From Lycocorax pyrrhopterus obiensis (taxonomy: Eukaryota > Chordata > Aves > Passeriformes > Paradisaeidae): a DNA stretch of 64,000 nucleotides. Position numbers and translations under genes: made by a program. Shown here in pieces: positions 48,501 to 57,548 of this stretch. The DNA is taken from the NCBI GenBank assembly GCA_014706295.1, contig JACSVZ010000024.1, positions 5,381,969 through 5,445,968 on the forward strand, in the 5' to 3' direction. Below the pieces are notes generated by a model. That model worked only from the letters and a program-made list of their open reading frames with translations. It was not told where the DNA came from and searched no databases. The number at the start of each line of letters is the position of its first letter. Within the stretch, counting starts at the first letter, position 1.

Positions 48501-51500
48501 GAAAGGGCAGTCATTAACCAGCATAAATCAATCAGGGTAACAACTCATCAGGGGAGATCAGGGAAATGAATTCCTGGCTTGACAGGAGATGGCTGGAAGT
48601 GAAAAGCCAACACACCCACGCTCTCCATCTCCACAGGCTGCTGTGGCACTGATTCCTAAATCAGAGATTCCAGCAGAGCCAGTGGCTCTGGACTGAGCCA
48701 ACGTCAGTCCAGGGTAAATGAAAAACAAGGAATGACACCGTGAAGAATTCCCAGTTCCACCAGCTCCTCCAAAACTGAGCTGAACAGAGAGAGAGAAACA
48801 GCTCGGAACAGCTGCAGCTTCCAGGGATTGCAAAACACGGATCCCCCTGGAAAGGTCACCGGGATCCCCTTTCCAAACGCCCCAGGGCACAGGATGCACA
48901 GCACTCGCTGCTAATTTGTTACTCGGAATTAAAAGGATACTTGGGTGTTTGGAAGGCCTCGAGCCGGCCCAAATCATTTTGTTCCTCTAAGGGAGAATCC
49001 ACGTTCAGCGTTAAATTGATGAGCTGCTGGATTTTCCTCTTCCGTAAAATCTCTGGCATTTCCACACGAGAAATCAGCACCACAAGTGGATCCCATCAAA
49101 TTTGCCATCCTGCCATCAGGCCGGGCTTTTTCCTGCCACCCTGCCCAGGCCAGGTTTCACTTCCCCTTCCTGAAAATTCCCCACTGAGTGACCCCTACAC
49201 TGCTAAAATGTTTCACCTGGAGCCTTTCCCAAGTGAAAGAAGTCAGAGACCTCCAAAACGAGCCTTAAAACACAAATTAGGAAGAACCTAAAAGATCTTT
49301 TTTAAAACATCCTCTCCTAGCACATGGAGAAAAACCCTGGAACGAAACGGTTTTGGATGAACTCCTTGGAAACCCTCTCCGAAGGAAGCCTGCTCAGACT
49401 GACACGTGCCCGGAGAGGGGTGAGGTCAAAAAAATTTCACTGTTCCACCCTGTCCACCCCCGCGGGAGGCCGGAGCTCCTTCCCAGTTCCCTCCCAGTTT
49501 CCTCCCAGTTCGCTGACAAGCTCTGGGGGGTGACTCACTCGTTTCCTTTCGCACCAAAGCCGTGTAAAAGCCGCGGCAGATACGGATCTGCCCGAGCAGG
49601 AACACAAAAACCTCCGGATGGATGAAAGGAGCCTCGACTCGCAAGTGACACGTCAGGAAATGGTGACAATTGTCACCTGCTCAGGGGGAGGACAGGCCTG
49701 CGGCAAAGCTCGGGAAGTTGAGCTGCCGTCCCTGAACAGGAATGGATGCAGAAATCACCCTGGAAACACTGGGAAGCAACTGGACACTGCCGTAATTCTT
49801 CCAGGAAGGTGCTTTATGCTCTTCCCTCTGTTAAAGTGCTGTTCTGACACAGGGGTTTTTTTTTAAAAACACCTTCCCCACCCATCACTTAAGTTTTTAG
49901 AGGATGTATTTGAATGTTATTTGCATTCCATGCCCAAAAAGTTGAAAGTTGCTAAAAGTGTTTGAAGTCGAAGTTGCTAAAAGTGTTTGAAGTAGAAAGC
50001 AAAAGGCCCTGCTGAGAAAAAAAAATAAAATAAAAATGAAGCTACAATCTTGTTTAAGCCACAGAATTACATTCAAGTAAAATCAAAAATTACTTTCAGA
50101 AATCTGTTTGCGACATCAAAAACTCCTTCCTAAAAATGAGAACGCTGAGTTGTCTAAGCTGGGCTTTGAAAACAAGGCCCTGCCTGATCAGCAGCTCCCC
50201 CCCAAACAACTCAGACTAAATATTCTCACACTTCCAGCTGAAATATCAAACCCAACACCAAAACCCCATTAACGAGTCAAGCAGGACTTAAAAGCAACTT
50301 CAAAAAAATCACACAGAAAACACAGAAGCTGCAGAGTTGAGTCACTTGCACCTCGCTCATTTCGCTAATTTGAGTTTGCCATCCACCTCTGCTGGGAAAG
50401 TGGAGCTGGCTCCTCTGAGGAGTTAAAGCCAGGCTGACAACTGAGCCTGGGGCTGACTGATAAATGTCACTGTCCCGCCACAAAGTCCCGATTGTTCCCA
50501 GCCACAGCCCATTCTCCGGGGCACAGCTCGGTTTTCAGCGGAGAGAGCAAAGAACTGAACTTTTTAGCACAGCGCAGAGAGAAACAAGGGGCAACAAAAA
50601 GCTACAAGTAACAGCGACCCGAATGGAGCCAACCTGGAGAGGTCTCAGAGCTGGGAAAGGAGATTTCAGACTCATTTAGCCCTTCACGATCAGCAAAACG
50701 AGCCATGGGATGATAGCAAAGCCTCTCTAAAGGGATTTTATACTCTTGTATAAGAGCCTGAAAAGCTGCCAGGCTGTTCCAGCTCTCAGTTCACCTGCCC
50801 CAAAAAGAGCAACCTCCAAGCCAGCAGGGCTGATTTCCAATGTTTACACGGAGCTGCTCCAAATCTCCAGCTGTCAAACTGATCCAGAGGCACCGGCAAC
50901 ACCGAGTTGCTCTCTGCCAGGGCAGGAACGTCCCTGACAACGTGATCTGCCCTCCCAAAACACGGCCAAAATACACAACCTACAAACACCATCCGGAACC
51001 CCAGGATGGTTCAGGTGGGAAGGGACAGCAAAGCTCATCCCATTCCATGGGCAGGGACACCTTCCACTATCCCAGGTTGCTCCAACCCAGCTTTGGACAC
51101 TTCCAGGGATCCAAGGGCAGCCACGGCTTCTCTGGGAAATCCATCCCAGCCCCTCCCCACCCTCACAGGGAGGAATTCTTTCCCTGATCCCTAAACCCAC
51201 TCTGTGTCAGTGTGAAGCTGTCCCCCATCGTCCTGGCACTCCACGCTCTTGTCGGAAGTCCTCTGCTTGCCCTACACCTTTTCCAGCTGTGGATCACCCT
51301 CCTGGAGCGTGCCTTTCCATGAATCACCCGGCTCTCCCTCCCAGGCCGCTCCACAGGTAACAGACCCGGAATTCCAGAGCGGGGCAAAGTCCGGGCAGGA
51401 GCCAGGGAAGCACCCTCAGCTCTGCCCTGACACACGGAAAGCCTGGAGCACTGCGGGGTGCAAGAGAAGGATGGATCTCTGCAGGGAATTCAGCCTGGAA

Positions 51501-53314
51501 TCATTCACTGAAGTTTATGAGGTGTATCTAGAAAAAAAAATAATCACAACTAGACCCTGAGTAAGATCCACATTGCTGGCTGTGCATCCACACTCCTACC
51601 TTAACTCCAGCTGGGTTTGAGCTGATTAAATCCAAGTATTTCTACATGTTGAGTCATAAGGAGACAGAGTTTTCTGGCTGCTGCTACTGGTGGGTTTCTC
51701 TTTTTTTTTTTTTAAATTTTTTTTTCCTCTCCTTTAAATCCTAACTGCAGTTCTGAGTCAGACCCTGCCTGGTTCGTTCGGGGAGTTTCGAGGCGAGTTT
51801 CCATTTATACAGGAGCCTTTCAAAGCCAAATTTCTGCCTTCCTCCTCCTCGCCCCGAAACCGGCGAGCACAGACTGCCCCGGGAGAAAATGCAGATCGTG
51901 ACTAATCACACCCAGGAACCATCATGCGACTGAGGGGAGGCCACTTCCAGCACTTCCTCACCTGTGCAACAAAGCCCCAAATCCCAAAGCTCAGCTCCTT
52001 CTCACCCAAAGCCCGCCCCGAGCTGACATTCCCAATAAATCCGCCCCTCCCTGACTCAGACCTTCCCGCAGGTCACTGGCAGCACCCTGGGCCACGCCAG
52101 GGCTTTCCTGAGGCTTGTCCTAGAATTCATCGGCTCCCCCCTCTCCCAGCCCCAAATCCCACAGGGCAGCCCTTTATCCAGACAAACCGGCCCCGGCGTT
52201 CGCAGCCCTGCCCCCACTCCAACCCCAGGAAAACCACCACATCCTGGACACCCTTCCTTTCCTGCTCCATCTGCCCCCTCCAGCCTGAGAAATGCCACCC
52301 CCTCAGCCTTTCCCCCTCTATTTTCCAGCCCTAAACACAGAAAAACCCTTCACCCTTCACAGACCACCTCGAGGCTTCCCCTTCCCTTCCAAGAAATCCT
52401 CAGCTTTTCTCAAACTTGTCTCCCATCCCCACAGGAATAAGTAACACTCTTCCCCTCAAACACACCGCTCCAAACGCCCCCCCAAACCAGGTACAACACC
52501 CCCAAACCAGGTACAACTCCCCCAAACCAGGTACAACCCCCCATTCACCCCTCCTGCAGCCTCCTTGTCCTCCCACTGCTTCAATCCCACAGGAAATGCC
52601 CCCCCTTCCTCAACATCCCCCCAAAACCGGGTGCAAGGGGGGCTTGGACTCCCTCCCCTAAAGCGTCCCCTTGGGGTCCGCTCCTCGCAGCTCCCCCAGG
52701 TGAGGGAGGACCCCCCAAACCAGCCCTGCAGGTAGAAGGGACCCCCAATGCTGCAGGTCAGGGCCACTGTCCCCAGCCAGCCCCAGGGGGACCCCCAAAG
52801 CAGCCCCCAAGCAGAGGAGGGACCCCAAAGGTGAGGAGCGGCCCCCAAACCTCCTCCTCGCACGGAGGAAGCCCTCAAAGCCCCGAAGGATCCCCCAAAC
52901 AAACCCCACAGGCCGGGAATTTCCTCCTGAGCAGGAAGGACTCCACGAACCAGCCCCTCAGCCCCGACAGAGCCTCGTGGACCCCCAAATCCCCCCCGCA
53001 AACCAGCCCTTCAACCCAGAGGGAGCCTCCCGGACCGCCAAGCCCACCCCAAATCAACGCCTCAGCTTTCTGCAGCCCCAAGACCCTCCAAAACAGTCCC
53101 TCAGAGCACAAAAGCCCCTCCAAACCACCCACAAGGGCCTAAGGAGACTCCCCAGACCACAGAGTTCCCCCCCCCCCCCCAGAGCTGGGAATCCCCTCCA
53201 AACACGCCAAGCAACACCCGGGATTCCCCCTCCTTCCCCGGCTCCCGGGGCGGCGGCTCCAGCCTCCCCCGGTCCCCTCCGTTCCCCCCGAAGCCCCGCC
53301 GGTCGCCCCCTCAC
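45557..53314 (-). other. PTP4A2: PTP4A2 intron 1 (arm 2)
   Basis: About 7.8 kb of intron with no recognisable exon. It contains one CR1 fragment (50985-51195), a short tandem GTACCTGG repeat (52487-52536), a 41-bp segment absent from arm 1 (49081-49121) and AT-rich stretches. The open frames here mirror those of arm 1 and show no known domains. Confidence 0.6.
50985..51195 (-). mobile_element. CR1 3' fragment in PTP4A2 intron 1 (arm 2)
   Basis: Partner of 4870-5080; GGTGGGAAGGGACAGCAAAG and CCACTATCCCAGGTTGCTCC on the plus strand. Confidence 0.9.
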
Positions 53315-53323
53315 CCTGGGCAT
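53315..53323 (-). promoter_or_regulatory. Upstream ORF start in PTP4A2 exon 1 (continues at 45556-45542)
   Basis: The last nine bases of predicted exon 1 are ATG CCC AGG. Spliced to predicted exon 2 they continue GAG CAA AAT CCC TGA (45556-45542), giving a 7-codon ORF, MPREQNP. Its start context is weak (T at -3), which would allow leaky scanning to the PRL-2 start. From memory, a magnesium-sensitive upstream ORF is reported for mammalian PRL-1 and PRL-2 mRNAs; I infer this may be it. It depends on both predicted splice sites. Confidence 0.5.
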
Positions 53324-53640
53324 TGAGCGGGCCGGGGGCCGGGCGGGGTCTGGCGGGGTCGCGGGCGGGCGGCGGGGCCCGTGACGGGGCTGGGGCTGCG
53401 CTGGGCCCGGTCCGGCCGGAGACACCGAGAGCCCGCGCGCCGCCACACGGCTCCTCGCGCACAGGCCGCGCCCCCCCCTCCCGCCCGCGGCCCCGTGGTA
53501 CGGCCCGCCCCTCACACCCACGGCCGGCAGAGTGGTACGGTCCGCCCACACGCGCCCCCGCCCCGGGGCAGCGCGCTGGGCGCGTCCATTCGAGGCGCCG
53601 CGGGGGGGGGGGTAGTGGGGGGCATGGCTAGGGAAAGGAG
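53315..53640 (-). promoter_or_regulatory. PTP4A2: PTP4A2 CpG-island promoter and noncoding exon 1 (arm 2)
   Basis: Very GC- and CpG-rich block just upstream of a donor (CCCAGG|GTGAGG, first intron base 53314). It lies about 8 kb from the start-codon exon, as expected for a PRL-2 gene with a noncoding first exon. No TATA box is seen. Two GTACCAC motifs lie in it on the gene strand. The transcription start itself cannot be placed. The arm 1 counterpart is about 2425-2749. Confidence 0.6.
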
Positions 53641-53649
53641 GGCTGCGTG

Positions 53650-53880
53650 GGGAGCTCGCAGCACCTTCCAGTGTCTGGGGGGGGCCTCCGGGGAAGCCGG
53701 AGAGGGATCCTCCGTCGGGAACTGTAGTGGTAGGACAAGGAGCAATATAGGTTAGGTATTAGGAGGAAATTCCTCCCTGTGAGCGTGGCGAGGCAATGGC
53801 GCAGGTTGTGGAATGCCCCGAGCCTGGAATTGTTCGAAGCCAGGTTAGATAATACCTTGAGCAACCAGAGCGGCTCCTTC
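53650..53880 (+). mobile_element. CR1 fragment abutting the PTP4A2 promoter (arm 2)
   Basis: Partner of 2200-2425 in the opposite direction. Same position relative to the CpG island, so the insertion predates the duplication. Confidence 0.75.
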
Positions 53881-53889
53881 CATCCCGCT

Positions 53890-55480
53890 GCTTTTATCAC
53901 AACCCCCCCTATACCCCATGGTACAGCCCTCTTCCCCCCCCCACCTTGGGCATTGGTATGGCCCGAGGGCGGCTCGCCCTGAGCAGGCTCCGACCGTCCC
54001 CAGTCACCCTTGGTGCGCCCCGGCCCCCCCCGCCGCCCCCGCGCACTTGGACCGGCCCTCTGGCCGCACGTGCATGCGGAGCCTTCCACGCCAGCATCCC
54101 ACCCTGCCAGCGCAGTGGTACAGCCCGCTCCCCCCCCACAGCGGTCAGTGGTTCGGGCCTCCCGGGGGTTCCCACGGGTTCCGCGGCGGGACCGGGATCG
54201 GGATTTGGGAACCGGGACCTGGGTGAAGAACACAGTGGGAAACACTGGTGCGTCCCGCCCTGGCCCCGCTGGAAGCACCGCGTCCCTCAGGAGCGCCAGC
54301 ACACGGCGAAACGTCTGTTAATGAATGATCCATGGATCCCCTTCCCCGCTCCCGGGTGGAGCACGGGGTTCCCGTGACTCAGAGAGCGTGGTGGGAGCAG
54401 GATCGTGGCCGGCCGGGAACCCCAGGCTCCGCACAGCTGCGTGGCCTCCAGGCTGCCCGAGGTGGCACCCCGTGCGGCGCGGGCAGGTGTGGCGGCGCTT
54501 GTGGAACACCCGCTTCCCGATCCCACCTGGAAAACGGGGTCTGTTCCCGTCACAATCCTGCCGGGAAGGACCCGCTCTGAGCCGCCGGTCCCGGCTGGGG
54601 GCCACCAAGGGCCACCAAGTGCCACCAGCGCGGTGTCCCCAAACGCGGGGAGGCATCTTCTCCCAGCTCAGGGAGAGGTGGATAAATAAGAATCCCTTGT
54701 TTCCTGCACAGGCTGGAGGAGATGTGGAACTTGCCTCAGTTATAAAAGCTGCTGTCTTCCCATTTCCCCTGCTCTGACTGTCGAATTATTAATAGGAGGC
54801 CGCGTTTTATACTAATTTAAGAAGCTGCGGTGCCTGGAATGTGTCTGTGCTAGTGAAGTGCTGCCTCTACACACCACAGTAACAGAAACCCCTGCACAAA
54901 AGGGTTTTTGCATTTATAGAATCACAGAATATCTCAAGTTGGAAGGGACCCATAAGGGGCCACCAAGTCCAACTCTGCACAAACCCATCAGCAAAGAAAC
55001 TTGAAGAATCATCCATGAAGGGGCAAAATTGAGGGCGGATCCACAGTGAGGAAAAAACGAACCAGCAAAACTTTGTCCCTCAAAATACACAGAGAAGCTG
55101 CCCAGCGCCACTTTGCTGGGTTTAATGGCTCTGCAAAGCCATAGCTGGAGTCACATAAGCTCTGATAATCACAAGCCTTAAGGATCTTTTCTTTCCTTCT
55201 TCATCAGTGTGTGACATCACCTGCCACAGGTGTTCTCTCCAGAGCCAAGACAGGGACACCAAGGGCTCGTTCCCAGAGTGGGCTCCGCTCCACAGGAACA
55301 TGGGGGCAGACAGGGGAAGCCTCAGCTCCCACAAGGGCACTGCCAAGGCCCTGCTGCTCTCTGAAGGCCGGGGGGACACGCTGAGCCCTCACTACCGCGG
55401 CCTGTCCCTCAGGGTGACAGTGGCAGGAGGGACACGCTGAGCCCTCGCAGCGGCACTACCCCTGTACGTCAGGGCAGCGC
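53890..55480. other. Flank between the PTP4A2 promoter and the middle CpG island (arm 2)
   Basis: Counterpart of 600-2200. GC-rich, with a CR1 tail and three GTACCA-type motifs (gene strand). No recognisable gene. Confidence 0.5.
54914..54990 (-). mobile_element. CR1 3'-end fragment (arm 2)
   Basis: Partner of 1055-1130, with TATAGAATCACAGAATATC and AAGTTGGAAGGGACCC visible on the plus strand. Confidence 0.85.
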
Positions 55481-55790
55481 TGTGACCCGGGCAGGCCAAA
55501 GTCTCGGTCCCCATGCCCCGTCCCGGTCCCGGTCCCGGTCGCGGTCCCCCCTCAGCCCTTCCCGCGCCTCAGCGCCGCCGCCTGGCGGAAAGGCCGGGGA
55601 GCGTCCGGCGCATGCGCAGTGACTCCAGCGAGGCCCATTTTTCACAGCGGCCCCTGGGACCAATGCGGCGCTGGCGGGGCTGCGCGAGAAGCGGAGCCGC
55701 CGGTTCGAATCCCGCAGTCGGCGGTTCGCGTCTGCTCGCGGGTTCGAATCCCGCCCGCGCTCCCCATGCCGTCATCGGTTCTCTTCCAGC
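55480..55790. promoter_or_regulatory. Separate CpG island with NRF1 site (arm 2)
   Basis: Partner of 290-600; GCGCATGCGC at 55608-55617. It lies between the PTP4A2 and KHDRBS1 promoters. It carries two exact GGTTCGAATCCCGC copies (55702-55715 and 55741-55754) where arm 1 has one. Confidence 0.45.
55519..55550. repeat. (GGTCCC)n, about 4 units (arm 2)
   Basis: Shorter allele of the hexanucleotide repeat seen at 465-521. Confidence 0.93.
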
Positions 55791-55799
55791 TTTGATTTT

Positions 55800-56275
55800 G
55801 TGATTCTATTTAATCCGCATTGGTGAGGCCGCACCTCCAGTACTGCGTTCAGTTCTGGGCCCCTCAAAGGCTTGTGAAAGGTCAAAGAACATGTCTTGTG
55901 AGGAGCGGCTGGGGGAGCTGGGTGTAGTTTCAAGAAGAGGAGGCTCAAGGGAAACCTCATCGCTCTCCACATCCACCTGGCAGGAGCTTGTGGTGAGGTG
56001 GGGCCGGTCTCTTCTAATGTGAGAAGAGTGAGCTTACTGAGAGGAAATGGCCTCAAGCTAAGACAGGGGAGATTCACAGTAGATACTACAATTCTTTCGC
56101 CGTCCGGGCGGTCAGACATTGAAAGGGGCTACATGGGGAAGCGGTGGAGCCACCGCGTTAAGAGGCGCTGGGTGATGCGGTTGAGTGATTACAACGGCAG
56201 CGCTGCGTGGACGGAGCGGATGAGTTGGTCTCTTCCAACATCCACGACTCCCTGACTCCCCGATTCCACGGCTCC
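55800..56275 (+). mobile_element. CR1 LINE 3' fragment between PTP4A2 and KHDRBS1
   Basis: Reads GGTGAGGCCGCACCTCCAGT, then GAAGAGGAGGCTCAAGG, and ends ATGAGTTGGTCTCTTCCAAC followed by the short repeated tail. This is the 3' untranslated part and end of a CR1. The arm 1 counterpart (1-280) is cut by the window start. Confidence 0.8.
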
Positions 56276-56328
56276 CCTCACGCCGCCGGCACCGCGCCAT
56301 CCCTGAGGGAGAGGCGCGGTGGGACCCG

Positions 56329-56338
56329 GCGCATGCGC
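56329..56338. promoter_or_regulatory. NRF1-type site in KHDRBS1 promoter
   Basis: Exact palindrome GCGCATGCGC, the NRF1 consensus core, about 240 bp upstream of the Sam68 start codon in a CpG island. Confidence 0.6.
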
Positions 56339-56384
56339 GGCGGCGCGCGGGGTGGTCCCGCGGCGGGGCGGGGGGGGGTCCCCC

Positions 56385-56387
<3 letters not shown>

Positions 56388-56444
<57 letters not shown>
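56388..56444. repeat. (CA)n microsatellite, 57 bp
   Basis: Uninterrupted CA dinucleotides between the NRF1 site and the KHDRBS1 start codon. Alternating purine-pyrimidine DNA can adopt Z-form; length is likely polymorphic. Confidence 0.98.
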
Positions 56445-56446
<2 letters not shown>

Positions 56447-56577
56447 GGAGGGGGCGGAGCTTCCGGCGCGGCACTTCCGGCCCCGGCGCTGCGCGGGCGG
56501 TGTGGCCGCTGCGCTCCCGCCGCCGTCCCCGCGCCGTCCCCGGCCCGGCCCCGGCGTCCCCTCCCCGGCAGCGCCTC

Positions 56578-56875
56578 ATGCAGCGCCGCGACGACCCCGC
56601 CGGCCGCCTATCGCGGGGGCAGGGCCCCGGCGGCCGCGCGCCGCCGTCTCGCCGGCCGCCCCGTGGCGGAGGGGCCCGCGGGGCCGGCAGCGGCGCGCAG
56701 CCGCCGCCCGGTGGGGCCGCGGCCGGCGGGGCCTCAGGGCAGGGGGGCTCTGGTGCTTCGGCCCCGCTGGCTGGCGGCAAGATGGAGCCCGAGAACAAGT
56801 ACCTGCCCGAGCTGATGGCCGAGAAGGACAGCCTGGACCCGTCCTTCACGCACGCCATGCAGCTCCTCACCGCAG
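56578..56875 (+). CDS. KHDRBS1: KHDRBS1 (Sam68) coding exon 1
   Basis: Starts [13 protein letters not shown], runs through an Arg/Gly/Pro/Ala-rich low-complexity part including [11 protein letters not shown], and ends in the invariant start of the STAR domain: [17 protein letters not shown] and THAMQLLTA. 99 codons plus one base, then a donor GTACCG. Sam68 is a nuclear STAR-family RNA-binding protein controlling splicing and a Src-family adaptor. This exon supplies the N-terminal RG-rich region and the first part of QUA1 dimerisation; KH and QUA2 lie beyond the window. The low-complexity part is clearly shorter than in the human protein as I remember it (about 67 residues against about 95 before KMEPENK). 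Extreme GC content makes length errors possible here. Confidence 0.97.
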
Positions 56876-57059
56876 GTACCGGGAGCCACCGGCGGGGCGG
56901 GCACGGGAGGGGCAGCGCCGGGAGAAGGGAGAGGGCGGCGGGTCCTGGTGGCCGTTCTGGCTCCGGTTCGAGAGGGGGTTAAAATCACGTATTTCCTTGT
57001 GTAATCCGCAGAGCCACAAGTTTTGTGTGTGTTATGTTGGTGGTTATATTATATTGTAT

Positions 57060-57548
57060 TAGCCCTTGCGGTGTAACCTCAGCCAGGTAGAAGGAGAATC
57101 AAGAGAATCAAAAACCCCTGCGGGCTGAGATAACCGTTTAATAATTGAAATAGAATGTGATGATAATAGTAAAAATGCTGATAATAATAATTGTAATGTT
57201 GAGAGGCAGTAGAAACAAGCGATGCCCAATTCCTCACCGCCCACTGAGCGATGCCCACCCCATCCCCGAGCTCCTCCCAAGTCTCTCCCGCAGTTTGTGG
57301 GATGGGAATGACAGTCCGGGGGGATGGAATGTCCCTTTGGACAGTTCAGGTGACCTGTCCTGGCCACGCTCCCCCTCCGGTTTGGGGACAGCTCCTCTCC
57401 TTTACTGAGAATTCTTGGGGTAAACGCTGCTCGGGAACAGCCAAAGTATCAGGGTGTTGGTAATGTCATTCCCGTCAAAATCCTCAAAAACAGCTGTTAA
57501 GAATAAAAGAATAAAATCAGCTCTGACCCAGCCGAAATCAGGGCGGCC
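57060..57548 (-). mobile_element. Degraded solo LTR of an avian endogenous retrovirus
   Basis: On the minus strand the segment begins with a CTGATTTCGGCTGGGTCAGA-like start typical of a widespread avian ERV LTR (usual form TGTCCTGGTTTCGGCTGG). It runs through CCAAAGGGACATTCC-type sequence and an ATT/ATC-rich stretch, and ends near TTATCTCAGCCCGC. Assigned from remembered avian LTR structure. No internal retroviral genes accompany it. Edges are approximate. Confidence 0.65.

Larger units (their letters stand above)
36975..56052 (-). repeat. Arm 2 of the inverted duplication
   Basis: Partner of 1-19039. Beyond it on the left the gene continues uninterrupted to its last exon, and on the right the CR1 continues to the KHDRBS1 promoter, so this arm sits in a coherent native context. 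The homology start near 36975 is approximate because it falls inside a tandem array. Confidence 0.95.
56270..56577 (+). promoter_or_regulatory. KHDRBS1: KHDRBS1 CpG-island promoter / 5' UTR
   Basis: CpG-dense region ending at the start codon. It contains a perfect NRF1 palindrome GCGCATGCGC (56329-56338), a (CA)n tract (56388-56444) and ETS-like CTTCCGG cores at about 56460-56480. No TATA box. The island continues through exon 1 to about 56960. Confidence 0.75.

Noticed and set aside
54590..54650. CTCF-like site in the GGCCACCAAGTGCCACCAGC region
   Set aside because: Only a partial match to the core; repeated GCCACCAAG units explain the sequence.
55690..55770. tRNA gene suggested by GGTTCGAATCCCGC
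   Set aside because: Only the T-arm/B-box is tRNA-like. No 5' acceptor strand pairs with the 3' flank, and no anticodon arm or convincing A box lies at the right distance.
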